Below are positions 22,368 through 32,912 of a stretch of DNA of 64,000 bases, in pieces. The stretch is taken from contig NC_045145.1 of the NCBI RefSeq assembly GCF_008831285.2, positions 19,156,802 to 19,220,801 on the forward strand, given 5' to 3'. The translations under genes and the position numbers were made by a program. The stretch is from Nymphaea colorata (lineage: Eukaryota; Streptophyta; Magnoliopsida; Nymphaeales; Nymphaeaceae). Under the pieces are notes generated by a model. It was not told where the DNA came from. It saw only the letters and a program-made list of their open reading frames with translations, and searched no databases. Each line of letters starts with the position of its first letter. Positions within the stretch are counted from its first letter, which is position 1.

Positions 22368-25300
22368 CTAATCCGCTTGGTCCAGCTTTGTCTTCATTAT
22401 TAGCATCGCGTACAGGAGTTCGTTCCATGTGTCCGGAATGCCGGGCAGACACCAGTGACTACAGTCCTGATACTTCTTCCGGACGATCTTGGGCGAAGTG
22501 TAGTCCTGATACTTCTTCCGGACGATCTTGGGCGAAGTGTAGATGGAAGGATGTGCATCTTTTCTGTAGTCTGTCAGTTTAGTTATGTTGAGATACGTGA
22601 CCGGAGTTCTCATTTTGCGGATAACCTTCTCCGCCAACTTCATTTCCAGTGGTTGTGGAGAGAGGTAAGTGTCGTTCATTATTGGTTCTGCTTCTTTTTG
22701 GCAATGTCCACTAGAATTCCATTGCCTACCTCTTCAAGAAAATAAACAACCATTGGATTGCAAAAATTAAGTAGAAGTCAGCACCAAAGTGTGAGAGAAT
22801 CAATTGAACCAACCAAACAGAAGTGGCAGCAGTTTACCTGTAATGTACATTTGAAAAAGCTCTGAAAAAAACTCTGGTCTTGTTGGGGTTCACATTTGCA
22901 TCGATCCATTTAGCCCATGTCATGAGTGCCATCAAGTAAGCTCTTTTACTTTCAAGATAACCATACATACTGTTTCCGAGTTCAAAAAAGTCCTTCCTGC
23001 CACAATTCCGCATGTTAATTACACCAATAATCTTTAGGAAAAAAGCAGCATCCGGAGCGCCTTTGAGGAAACTGCATTGTACTTTCTTTTGTTTCTTTCT
23101 CTTTTGGTTGGAACAGTTTATATTCATCAGGCTCTTTAAGCTCAATTTTTGGCGACTTCTGAATTTGCCAATTTATATGTCACGTTAAAGGTAACTGAAA
23201 ATATTTAGCACTATTAAATTGAAGCCAAGAAAAATAGTCTAACCCACTAATGTTTTCATAAAATTATGGATGAAATTTGCTTGTTTATCATTCGACACCA
23301 GCAGAAAAGAATTTTTTTTTGGCATATTTTAATATGTGGTATCTAGAGGGGTAAAATTTTACCCGTTATTGGTCTTGGCAGGAACCCACCAATGGCCAGA
23401 GTTGAAGATCAAAATATCAGCATTCTTGTAGCTTGGCGCAAAAGTCGCGATGTTGTCGAGCCTGAGCTTTTTTCTGATAGTGCCATTGGGGTGAGAAATC
23501 TCCTGTTCGTCGACTAAAAATGCCGACCAAAAGAACTCCAAGGTGCACTGGTAATCCTATACCACCAGGATCAAGAAACAGAGAATACAAACATCTCAAT
23601 GATTCATTCAAAAGGAGAACAAAAGTATTTATATTTACGGACAAAAAGTTGAAGAAATCTAGAAAGGTAGGTTTCAAAACTAACCAAAAATCTGAATAGA
23701 GTTGCTTTGGATGTTCCAAGTTCATGAAGGCCGGACACTCCAACCATCCTTGTCTTGTCTTCAAGAGAGCTCCAAAGAAGACAAATAAGAGACCTCCACA
23801 TGTTCCGGTTGAGGGAATCACCTACGAACGCAAGACGCTTCCCTCTTAGCCTCTCCAACATATCCTTTGGATCCAACCTTGAATAATTCGAAGCCACAAC
23901 AGTCATATAAATAAGCTTTTGGCAAACAAAGAACAGGAGGAGCTCTCTTTTGTCAAATGTTCAAGACTCACTTCCGATCACAAATATAATAAAAATTTGA
24001 ATTTGTTGATGTGCACCGCCTTTTTTTTTTTTTTTTCGCTGTATGACTTCTTTTACAATTGCTCTACAATTAAACATTTTTCTCCTATATTCACTTTTTA
24101 TTTTTGCAAAAACAACCTTTATTCTTTTAAAATGTGACACTGAAAAACGTGACTCATTTTCAAGAAAATAAGAAAAAAAAGAAAGTGAATGATATTATTT
24201 ATTGTTTTACCTTGGGATATTGCAGCCATTCGGCTGCCATCTCCATTTCTCGTAATTTCTATCTGGCCGCCCATTTTGATAGCAATTGGTGGAGGTTTCT
24301 ACGTATGGGCAAGACCCTGCAGGGTAGTGAGGATAAGACTCATCCCACACCCACCTCCCATCAAATATGTCGCATTCCATCTTCGACTTGTCTGGGCCGA
24401 CCGTTTTGGTGATCAACGGCCTCTCTCTTTCGGTGCCTTCACTCCTCACACCAGTCTTCATCCGCCAACCTTCGCTACTCACACCCGTCTTAATCCGCCA
24501 CCCTGATCTCCTACCCTCTCTCCTTCCTTCTCTTCTCCCTTCTCTGCGCTTGCGTTGAACTTGCTGAATCTTTACAGGGACATCACCATCGTTCTCCTTC
24601 ACGACATTGGTGGCGTTGCCGGTGAACGTGCCGTTTTCTCCGGGGAGAGTCACTGTTGGACTGCTAGTCATATTGCTAACGCTGTCTGGACTTATCTCCA
24701 CCTCCAAGTCACGCTTCACGAAATTGGTGGCGTTCCCGGTGAACGTGCTGTTTTCTTCGGGGAAAGTCACTATGAGAGTGCTAGTCATATTGGTAACGCT
24801 GTCTGGAGTTCTCTCCGTCACCACGTTTTCCCCGGTGAGAGTCACCGTGGGGGTGCTGGTCATATTGTCCTCGCTATCTGGACTTCTCTCCACCTCCAAA
24901 TCACCGACCACGAACGCGTTGCCACCGTATCGATATTGCCGCAAAATCTCTCGTTCTCGCGCCGAGATATTGTACCTTTCATTAGCCGCAACAAGCAGCT
25001 TTTCAAGCTCGTCTTCGACATCCAGAGACTGGAGGCGGCTGTCGCCAGTTGAGCCTGCGTCGTCGCCGGAAACTCCATTAACAGTTTGAGTCGGATTCCC
25101 AGTGGACGACGGGGAAGCAATTGGAAAAGCGCTATTTGGTTCTCGCTGGTAGCTGCCGGAGGGAATGGAATCATTCCCATCATCGTGGACCTTGAGCGAG
25201 AGAGGCGGGTCCACCTGCCTCATCTCCACCTCGTCAAAATTTAGTTCTTTTTCCTTGGACATTCCGCTGCGATGGCCGTCATTAAGTTTTTCAGAAGCAC

Positions 25301-25568
25301 AGACGTTGGGATCAGGGAGTGCGTAAGAGGAGGCGGCCAACACCGAAGAAGAAGTAGAAGAGAGAGGGGCGGTCGTTCTGGAGAAGGAGAAAGAGAACGA
25401 AAAAGGAGCCTTCGCAGGACTGCACATTGCTAGGAGGAGTGTGAAGAACATAAAAGCCGTCAAGAAACCATAAGCAAAGGAAAGGGCATTCCCCGACGCG
25501 CGCAGACTAAGAAGGCGCTTGAGCCGGAGGGTGAGGACGGCCGGCAGGTCCTTCTTCGCTCCGTCCAT
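22368..25568 (-). CDS. TBL: TBL-C: TRICHOME BIREFRINGENCE-LIKE polysaccharide O-acetyltransferase
   Basis: Five exons: 24211-25568, 23685-23877, 23363-23556, 22838-22996 and 22368-22731. All have GT-AG borders and the same phases as TBL-B, giving 755 residues. TBL proteins are type II Golgi membrane enzymes that O-acetylate wall polysaccharides such as xylan, mannan or pectin; the substrate here is unknown. Seen in sequence: a signal anchor at residues 29-48; a long Ser/Thr/Asn-rich stem; the cysteine-rich TBL domain from about 398 (CDIFDGRWV, YEKWRWQPNGC); the GDSL motif FVGDSLNRNMW with Ser474; and DCSHWCLPG with Asp724 and His727. The ATG at 25568 gives MDGAKK, matching MDGGKK in TBL-B; no earlier in-frame ATG was used. 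Odd features are three 38-residue repeats plus an Arg-Glu-Gly run in the stem, and a 13-residue tandem duplication just before the catalytic Asp. At 755 residues it is long for the family. Confidence 0.9.
22461..22540 (-). repeat. 39-bp in-frame tandem duplication in TBL-C exon 5
   Basis: The unit (begins TAGTCCTGATACTTCTTCCG on plus) occurs twice back to back with essentially no differences. It encodes YTSPKIVRKKYQD twice, immediately before CSHWCLPG. TBL-B and TBL-A have an unrelated single-copy segment here. Confidence 0.95.
24560..24905 (-). repeat. Tandem repeats in the TBL-C stem region
   Basis: Three diverged copies of a unit of about 38 codons cover residues 223-325. Each contains SPDS/TPDS, NMTST or NMTSS, and a VT-L-GEN-type run; two end in TFTGNATN. 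They supply most of the Asn-x-Ser/Thr sequons of the protein. Right after them (residues 339-378) come RREG repeats and two copies of GWRxKTGVxSEG. Confidence 0.9.
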
Positions 25569-26368
25569 GGGAAGCAAAAGGCTAGAAAATGAAACGAGAA
25601 GGGATGAGAGGAGAAGCTACGACATGAATAAGTGTGTGGAGTGAAGTTGGGGTTAAGTGATTTAATAGCGGTTGTACATACGCCAACTGCCTATTTTTCA
25701 TCGTTTCCTTGAGTTTTTTTCATTCGGGTTTTCCTTTCATAGGCCCTACCTTTGTCTCTTATTTCTAAAACTGATCAACAAAGAACACATTTTACAAAAA
25801 ACTTTCTCTAACATTTTTTTGTTTCCCAAGTAACCCGCATTTCACTCCAGACAGATTTCATGCAAATTGTGGTCCTTATTGCACGAAGTTAAAGGCAGAA
25901 AAGTTAAGATTGAAACTGAAAATTCCACTGTTTCAGTTCTCGTATACCTTCTTGGCAGGAACTAGTAGTCTTGAGTTACATGGAATCACGCATAATTATG
26001 AGAAGATGACAGTTACCTACCCTTGAGCAAAATGTGTAATTTTGAGAAGATGACGGTTCCATTTAACTGTAGAAAAATCAACACTTGAGAATTTCGCTAC
26101 ATACTTAAAATAAAAAGTAAGTTGGTTCTCTTTCTCATAGAATAATATCAGAGGTCAAAATGTTTCCGAGCATATGAACTGTATCGGTCACACACCCATC
26201 TGCCAAATACAGTAAAAAAAATTCTCATCCACATGCAGTCGATATATTTCCTGGTTTGATTTTTTTACATCTCAGTTATCGATTTTGACAAGGCACAATA
26301 ATTCAATGGCGGAGAAGGGGTGCATGTCATGAAACCCCAAAAATATAGCTTGTACATTAGCTGACCAA
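25569..26368. other. 5' flank of TBL-C
   Basis: No coding region is supported. It must contain the TBL-C promoter, but I see no TATA box I would defend. A related pair of words (GAGAAGATGACAGTT and GAGAAGATGACGGTT) occurs at about 26000 and 26044. Copia-1 begins at 26374. Confidence 0.35.
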
Positions 26369-26373
26369 GCATT
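26369..26373. repeat. Copia-1 target-site duplication, left (GCATT)
   Basis: GCATT directly before the 5' LTR is repeated directly after the 3' LTR at 31708-31712, the 5-bp duplication expected of a copia integrase. Confidence 0.95.
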
Positions 26374-26939
26374 TGTAGAGTCATCACCAACTCTCTTGAA
26401 AGAGTCGAGATGACTCAAGAGGCTTGTAGCCTCTTCCTTTGTTAAGTCGGTACAAGCCTCATTGTTTAAGTCGGTGCATGTGTAATGATGACATGAAATA
26501 CAAATAAAAATAAAAAAATGAGAAAAAGAAATGAATGAGAAGTCGGTGGAAGCATCCACCACCGACTTTCTCTCCCTATAAATAGGGACGTTGGGCCATG
26601 GTGAGAGTGTGTGAAAAAATTGTGAGTTGGGTGTGCTCTATTTGTGAGCTTGTGAGTGTTAGCTCGTGTGTTCACTTCGTGAGCTTGAGCGTTGCAGTTT
26701 CAAGTGTGCGCTGCAAGGGCGTTAGGTGTGTTAGCTCACTGCGTGAGTCGAGGTGAGTTTTCTTAAGTCCTCTTTTGTAATATCCAGATTGATGAATAAA
26801 TAAGTTTGCTTGTTCAAGTATACTTTGCCAAGTTATTATTGAGTATCAGTTTGGACGTCGAGACTCTGTTGGATTTTTTCCGCATAAATTTGAGTTTGTA
26901 GCTGAGTTATATTTAAGGCCTGCATTACGTTTCCGAACA
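26374..26939 (+). repeat. Copia-1 5' LTR
   Basis: It begins TGTAGAGTCATCACC and ends TTTCCGAACA, the canonical TG...CA. A TATA box (TATAAATAG, 26577-26585) marks the promoter. Just upstream is a 9-bp inverted repeat (AGTCGGTGG at 26541-26549, CCACCGACT at 26559-26567). Another hairpin near the left end is AAGAGGCT-TGT-AGCCTCTT. Confidence 0.96.
26577..26585 (+). promoter_or_regulatory. Copia-1 LTR TATA box
   Basis: TATAAATAG sits 10 bp after the 9-bp inverted repeat in the LTR. It fits the U3 promoter that would start the genomic transcript. The same arrangement is kept in the 3' LTR. Confidence 0.75.
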
Positions 26940-26941
26940 AG

Positions 26942-26953
26942 TGGTATCAGAGC
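26942..26953 (+). other. Copia-1 primer-binding site
   Basis: TGGTATCAGAGC two bases after the LTR is the standard plant copia site complementary to the 3' end of initiator tRNA-Met. Confidence 0.93.
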
Positions 26954-27002
26954 GAGGTTCTGTCTGAGGGCCGATTTATTGGAATAGTTATATCCTGAAA
27001 TT

Positions 27003-30000
27003 ATGGCGGCATTAGCGGTTGCATTAAACAATATTGAGAAACTTAACAACAGTAATTATAGCTACTGGAAATCCTGTATGGAGTCGTATTTTCTAGGACA
27101 AGAATTATGGGAGATAGTATTGAGATCAGACAGTAATATTCCTGTCGACGAGGAAGCGAAGAAGAAATGGATGATTAAAGCAGGAAAAACTTTATTTGCA
27201 ATTATGGTATCAATCGAGAAAGATTTATTAGAGCATATACGAGAAGCTACGACTCCTAAAGAAGCATGGGATGCTTTTGCAACCCTATTTTCTCGAGCTA
27301 ATGATGCCCGCCTGCAATTGTTAGAAAATGATCTAGCTACATTAACTGAGGGAAGCATGTTGATAGCAGAATATTTTATGAAGGTTAAAAATATCTATAG
27401 AGAGATATCTCAAATTGATCCTGAGTCAAAGATCAGTGAGGCCCGTATACGGAGAATACTTATTCGCGGACTTCGTCCAGAATTTGGCAGTTTCATAATT
27501 GGTGTTCAAAGCTGGCCAGTTCAACCAACTTTGTTTGAGTTAGAGAATCTCTTGATCAATCAAGAAACATTAGCGAAGCAAATGGCTGGGCTTTCTCTCA
27601 AGGGAAATAATGAGGAAGCTTTGTTTAGTAAGGGTCAGAGATCACGATGGCCAGCTAAGCCAGTCATTAGGTTTCCAAGTAGGAACATTGATAACAAGAA
27701 AGAGAAAAATGTACAAAAGAAAACAAGAGAAACTACACAGCAGTGGAGACCAAAGGTAAAATGTTTTAGATGTGGAAAATTGGGTCATATCGCTCGTGAC
27801 TGCAAAGTCAGAATAAATGAAGGAAATGCAATCATGACAAGTAAGCAACATGGAGGAGCTAATGAGACCGTACAGAAAAGTTCGTTTCTGTACTCAATGG
27901 AGGTAAAAGAAAATATTACGCAAGAAGGATGCAATTCCGCCTATATAAAACCTCCAAAAGAAAAAGAAGAGAAGATCAATTATCAAACTGATTGGATAAT
28001 TGATTCTGGATGCTCAAATCATATGACCGGTGATGAGAGCAAGTTCGTAAGTCTGAAAGAATATGATGGAAATCGAGTTGTTGTTACTGCTAACAACACA
28101 AAGCTTCCAGTGGCACATATTGGAGAAGCAAAGGTTGTAGCCAACTTTGGCAAAGACCGGATTTTACGGAACGTTTATCATGTTTCAGGAATGACTAAGA
28201 ACTTGTTATCTGTGCCACAACTTACAGCGTTAGGTCACTATGTCGTGTTCGGCCCAAATGATGTGAAGGTTTATAAGGATGCAGATGTTCAAAGAACTCC
28301 CATGTTTGAAGGAAGGAAAGTTGAGTCAATATATGTCTTGTCCGCAGAAACAACATATATTGACAAAGCAAAGAAGCATGACACTGCAGATATCTGGCAT
28401 GAGAGACTCGCTCATGTTGGATACAACAAACTTCGGGAGATGTCTAACAAGGGGCAGTTGATTGGCCTGCCCAAGCTTGAGGTACGAACAGATAAAGTAT
28501 GCCCAGGATGTCAATATGGAAAGGCGCACATGAGGCCATACAAAGAATCAAAATATAAAGCTAAAGCGCCATTCGAGCTTGTGCATTCAGACGTATTCGG
28601 CAAAGTACCAGACCCATCAGTTGGAGGTAAGTGGTATTTTATCACTTTTATTGATGATTTTTCGAGATATACTTGGGTTTATTTTATGAAAGAAAAGTCT
28701 GAAGCACTTGAAAATTTTAAGGAGTTTCACCAAATGGTGAAAAATGAACTTAGGCATAGAATTCGGTGTCTACGAACCGATAATGGTGGTGAATATACAT
28801 CCAATATGTTTATGGCATACACGAGACAACATGGTATTCAAAGACAATTCACATGTGCCTATACGCCACAACAAAATAGAGTGGCAGAAAGAAAAAATCG
28901 TCACATAGCAGAAACGTGCCGAAGCATGATGCATGCAAAGAACATGCCACCAAGATTTTGGGCCGAGTGTGTCAGCACCGCTGTACACGTAATTAATCGA
29001 CTACCAATGACGAGATTGAATTTTAAGTCTCCATATGAAATGCTCCATAAAAAGAAGCCATCTGTGAGTTATTTTAGAGTATTTGGTTATGTTTGTTATG
29101 TTTTTATATCTGAGCAGCACAGGACTAAGTTCGACAAAAAGGCACAGAGGTGTGTCTTTGTCGGATATGACCCATATCGGAAAGGATGGAGATGTGCTAA
29201 TCATAGCACTGGACAAGTTTATGTTTCTCGCGACGTCATCTTCGATGAAGCATCATCGTGGTGGTCAGAAGAGAAGAAGACGCTTCCAGACTCTCCAGTT
29301 CTTGAGAGAGATGTTCAAAACAAAATACAATTTGAGATGAATGAAGGAGAGCCTGAGCTTGAAGACACAGAAGCAAGACAGCCAGATAAAGAAGTTCATT
29401 GCCCAAGACAAGAAGAACGTACAGATCCATGGAGAATAGGAGTCAGTCCAATCCAACAAAGAACTGCAGAAGAAGAAAGACCATCACAATTCGAAGAGCC
29501 AGAAGGAGCTCCAATAGCACTAAGAAGATCAACGAGAATACGAAAACCAAATCCCAAGTATGTAGATGCAGATTGTGCCATTATGGAGGAGATCGAGCCA
29601 GCTTCCTTTGAAGAAGCAAAAGATGTTGAAAAGTGGCAATCAGCAATGAAAGATGAAATGAAGTCACTAGAACATAACGAAACCTGGGAGCTCGTTCCAA
29701 AGCCTGCAGGAGTAAAGCCCATTACTTGTAAATGGGTTTACAAAATAAAAAGAAAGACAGATGGCTCAGTTGATAGATATAAGGTTCGACTATTCGCGAG
29801 AGGATTTTCTCAGCAGTATAATATTGATTTTGAAGAAACTTTTAGTCCTGTTGCGAAGATCACATCCGTATGTATTCTGATAGCCATTGCTGCAAGCAAA
29901 TCCTGGAAGCTATGGCAAATGGATGTGAAAAATGCTTTCTTATATGGAGATCTCGATCATGAAATCTATATGGAGCAGCTTGAAGGATTCAAATATTCAA

Positions 30001-31211
30001 ACGAGTCAAACTACGTCTGCAAGCTAAGAAAAGCACTCTATGGACTGAAGCAAGCACCCAGAGCATGGTATGGAAAAATAGCTGAGTTTTTGGTGTTTAG
30101 TGGATTTCAAGTCTCTTCAGCAGATTCAAGTCTCTTCGTCAAGGCAAGAGGTACGAAACTTACTATCTTGTTAATTTATGTTGATGATTTAATTATCACT
30201 GGAGATGACAATGAAGAAATTAATCTCATTCGTGAACATCTCACGGTGAGATTTGAAATGAAAGAGCTGGGGGAGTTGCGACACTTCCTTGGATTGGAAA
30301 TTGATTATGAATCTAGAGGACTATTTTTAAGTCAAAAGAAGTATGCTCATGACTTACTACGTAAGTATGGTATGTTCGGATGCAAACCTATCTCAACACC
30401 AATTGAGATAAATGCAAAGCTTAGAACTGACGAAGGAGACAAGCTAGAAGACGTTACTATGTATCGGCAACTGGTTGGAAGCCTAATCTACTTAACATTG
30501 ACAAGACCAGACATTGCCTATGCAGTTGGTGTCGTGAGCAGGTTTATGCAAACTCCAAGAAAGACACATTTAGAAGCAGTAAAAAGAATATTAAGGTATA
30601 TCAAAGGAACTCTTGACTTTGGTATACTTTATGAAAGAGGGACAACTTGTCAAGTTGTTGGTCATTGTCATGCGGATTATGCTGGAGACTTATCAACTCG
30701 AAGATCGACCACTGGATATACATTCATTCTTGGAAGTGGTGTAATTTCATGGTGCAGCAAGAGACAGCCGACAGTTTCACTGTCTACAACAGAAGCTGAA
30801 TATAGAGCAGCATCTCAAGCAGCACAAGAATGTGTGTGGTTGATGCGACTGCTGAAAGACATTAAACAAGACGTGGATTATGCACTGAGACTCTACTGCG
30901 ATAATCAAAGTGCAGTCAGACTTGCAGAAAATCTTGTCTTCCATTCTCGAACAAAACACATAGAAGTGGAACATCATTTTATCAGAGAAAAGGTACTCAG
31001 AGGAGAAATTCAATTGCAGCCAATCGCATCAGAAGATCAAGTTGCTGACATCTTTACCAAAGGCCTGCCAGTGCAAACGTTCACCAAGTTTCGAAGAATG
31101 TTAGGAGTCATAAGTAGAGAGTCGGTAATGGGGGGAGATTGTAGAGTCATCACCGACTCTCTTGGAAGAGTCGAGATGACTCAAGAGGCTTGTAGCCTCT
31201 TCCTTTGTTAA
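27003..31211 (+). CDS. Copia-1 Gag-Pol polyprotein
   Basis: One uninterrupted frame of 1402 codons. In order: Gag with a UBN2-type N-terminal part (residues 1 to about 210); a CCHC zinc knuckle CFRCGKLGHIARDC from 254; the aspartic protease motif DSGCSNHMTG at 334; the GAG-pre-integrase motif WHERLAHVGYNKL near 465; integrase with Asp530, Asp593 and Glu629 (spacing D-35-E); reverse transcriptase with YVDD at 1059-1062; and RNase H with CDNQSA and RTKHIEVEHHFIRE. The frame runs about 70 bp into the 3' LTR before stopping. Two oddities are PQQNRVAERKN where elements usually have PQQNGVAERKN, and GHCHADYAGD where a D-A-D core is common. All catalytic signatures otherwise look intact, so it may still be mobile. 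Confidence 0.96.
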   Translation: MAALAVALNNIEKLNNSNYSYWKSCMESYFLGQELWEIVLRSDSNIPVDEEAKKKWMIKAGKTLFAIMVSIEKDLLEHIREATTPKEAWDAFATLFSRANDARLQLLENDLATLTEGSMLIAEYFMKVKNIYREISQIDPESKISEARIRRILIRGLRPEFGSFIIGVQSWPVQPTLFELENLLINQETLAKQMAGLSLKGNNEEALFSKGQRSRWPAKPVIRFPSRNIDNKKEKNVQKKTRETTQQWRPKVKCFRCGKLGHIARDCKVRINEGNAIMTSKQHGGANETVQKSSFLYSMEVKENITQEGCNSAYIKPPKEKEEKINYQTDWIIDSGCSNHMTGDESKFVSLKEYDGNRVVVTANNTKLPVAHIGEAKVVANFGKDRILRNVYHVSGMTKNLLSVPQLTALGHYVVFGPNDVKVYKDADVQRTPMFEGRKVESIYVLSAETTYIDKAKKHDTADIWHERLAHVGYNKLREMSNKGQLIGLPKLEVRTDKVCPGCQYGKAHMRPYKESKYKAKAPFELVHSDVFGKVPDPSVGGKWYFITFIDDFSRYTWVYFMKEKSEALENFKEFHQMVKNELRHRIRCLRTDNGGEYTSNMFMAYTRQHGIQRQFTCAYTPQQNRVAERKNRHIAETCRSMMHAKNMPPRFWAECVSTAVHVINRLPMTRLNFKSPYEMLHKKKPSVSYFRVFGYVCYVFISEQHRTKFDKKAQRCVFVGYDPYRKGWRCANHSTGQVYVSRDVIFDEASSWWSEEKKTLPDSPVLERDVQNKIQFEMNEGEPELEDTEARQPDKEVHCPRQEERTDPWRIGVSPIQQRTAEEERPSQFEEPEGAPIALRRSTRIRKPNPKYVDADCAIMEEIEPASFEEAKDVEKWQSAMKDEMKSLEHNETWELVPKPAGVKPITCKWVYKIKRKTDGSVDRYKVRLFARGFSQQYNIDFEETFSPVAKITSVCILIAIAASKSWKLWQMDVKNAFLYGDLDHEIYMEQLEGFKYSNESNYVCKLRKALYGLKQAPRAWYGKIAEFLVFSGFQVSSADSSLFVKARGTKLTILLIYVDDLIITGDDNEEINLIREHLTVRFEMKELGELRHFLGLEIDYESRGLFLSQKKYAHDLLRKYGMFGCKPISTPIEINAKLRTDEGDKLEDVTMYRQLVGSLIYLTLTRPDIAYAVGVVSRFMQTPRKTHLEAVKRILRYIKGTLDFGILYERGTTCQVVGHCHADYAGDLSTRRSTTGYTFILGSGVISWCSKRQPTVSLSTTEAEYRAASQAAQECVWLMRLLKDIKQDVDYALRLYCDNQSAVRLAENLVFHSRTKHIEVEHHFIREKVLRGEIQLQPIASEDQVADIFTKGLPVQTFTKFRRMLGVISRESVMGGDCRVITDSLGRVEMTQEACSLFLC
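31126..31139 (+). other. Copia-1 polypurine tract
   Basis: TAATGGGGGGAGAT ends one base before the 3' LTR and would prime plus-strand DNA synthesis. Confidence 0.88.
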
Positions 31212-31707
31212 GTCGGTACAAGCCTCATTGTTTAAGTCGGTGCATGTGTAATGATGACATGAAATAAAAATAAAATAAAATAAAAATGAGAAAAAGAAAT
31301 GAATGAGAAGTCGGTGGAAGCATCCACCACCGACTTTCTCTCCCTATAAATAGGGACGTTGGGCCATGGTGAGAGTATGTGAAAAAATTGTGAGTTGGGT
31401 GTGCTCTATTTGTGAGCTTGTGAGTGTTAGCTCGTGTGTTCACTTCGTGAGCTCGAGCGTTGCAGTTTCAAGTGTGCGCTGCAAGGGCGTTAGGTGTGTT
31501 AGCTCACTGCGTGAGTCAAGGTGAGTTTTCTTAAGTCCTCTTTTGTAATATTCAGTTTGATGAATAAATAAGTTTGCTTGTTCAAGTATACTTTGCCAAG
31601 TTATTATTGAGTATCAGTTTAGACGTCGAGACTCTGTTGGATTTTCTCTGCATAAATTTGAGTTTGTAGCTGAGTTATATTTAGGACCCGCATTACGTTT
31701 CCCAACA
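31140..31707 (+). repeat. Copia-1 3' LTR
   Basis: It begins TGTAGAGTCATCACC and ends TTTCCCAACA, followed by the GCATT target duplication. It differs from the 5' LTR at about 15 positions and in an A-rich run near 31262-31285. Confidence 0.96.
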
Positions 31708-31712
31708 GCATT
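31708..31712. repeat. Copia-1 target-site duplication, right (GCATT)
   Basis: The second copy of the 5-bp GCATT target. Confidence 0.95.
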
Positions 31713-32907
31713 GTCTTTTCAACTTGACCACATGATGGTGTTCGCATATGCAAGCATTAATAAGGACGTATATCTTTTGGACCACATGACGCTACATTCT
31801 TAGTGGCACAAGATTTTGCCTCTTGTGATTGCCGTTTACTGTTGAACACAATGGAAGAAATAATTTACTAGATATACATTAATGAAAAGTTCAGAAGGGT
31901 GGTGATATTATCTATTCCCAAATTGACAGCACACCAATTCTTCATGAGTAGTAATATCGGACTTGGAAGTGAATATTATTTTGCAAAGATATTGTTTTAT
32001 GATTGCACGAGTAGCCGAAATTCCCCATGTACCTAAGATCTAAGATTATATGTGACTCTGATTGTAATGACAATGCACCTTTAGGCCCCACCTTATATAA
32101 CCCTGCCAACATAACCACATAAATTTGGCCGGCTGACGTTTTAGCTTTAGCGTGTAGAAAAAACAGCAAAAACTATTTAATCTATTTGAATCTTCCGAAT
32201 CCCAACTATTTACGACTCTATACAAGGAACGGTGGCGGCTACACAAAGCACAATTATTATTGAAATCTTTTATACTCGATTAAATTGCAGCGTGGCTTGA
32301 GCTCATGGGATTGAAGTAAAGCAGCCTATATCATGGGGAAATTATTGAATAACTCTGTTTGATATTTCCCTTAGTTTTATGAAATTGATGTCCGCATATG
32401 GATGAGCGACGACGAATGACAGGTACGTGTTTGGCAGTGAATCATTTTACGTCGGAGAATATCTGTACTTTTGGGGTTTAAAACTTTGCAGTTCTAGATT
32501 AAACTGAAGTTGCGGAGAACTACTCACATTTTTTATGCCTTGTATGATGAATATACCTTTCTCAGTATCAGAAAGATAGTCGAATCATTGAAAGGGCATG
32601 TTTGATCTATCTGGATAGGGCTTGTCAAGTTTAATTGAAAGCACTTAAGAGAGTAAATCAGATCCAGGTCGGACTCGGGGGCTGATTTATGCTGGTCTTC
32701 CCCTGTTTGGAGAAGGCGTAATTTGATGCTCTCAGCAATCTATACGTATTGGAAGGAAATATCTTCAAAGCTTCCTATCATGCATGTAGTAGTTCTTTTT
32801 CTTCATATATTGTTTGAGTATGTTTTATTCTTGAGCAGGAGGGCTTTTATATTTAATTTTTACAGACCCAAAACGCCTTCAATATTGTATTGCGCCTTTT
32901 AGATGAG

Positions 32908-32912
32908 ATTTG
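32908..32912. repeat. Copia-2 target-site duplication, left (ATTTG)
   Basis: ATTTG before the 5' LTR is repeated at 37933-37937. The uninterrupted site AGATGAGATTTGCTTTGATA is preserved in segment A near 4012-4031, with a single ATTTG. Confidence 0.96.

Larger units (their letters stand above)
26374..31707 (+). mobile_element. Copia-1: complete Ty1-copia LTR retrotransposon
   Basis: A 5.3-kb element with two LTRs (566 and 568 bp), a 5-bp target duplication, a primer-binding site complementary to initiator tRNA-Met, one long gag-pol frame and a polypurine tract. The LTRs differ by about 15 substitutions plus small A-run indels by my count (about 2.7%), so the insertion is neither brand new nor ancient. 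It lies between the TBL-C 5' flank and the left edge of segment B, on the strand opposite to the TBL genes. Confidence 0.97.
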
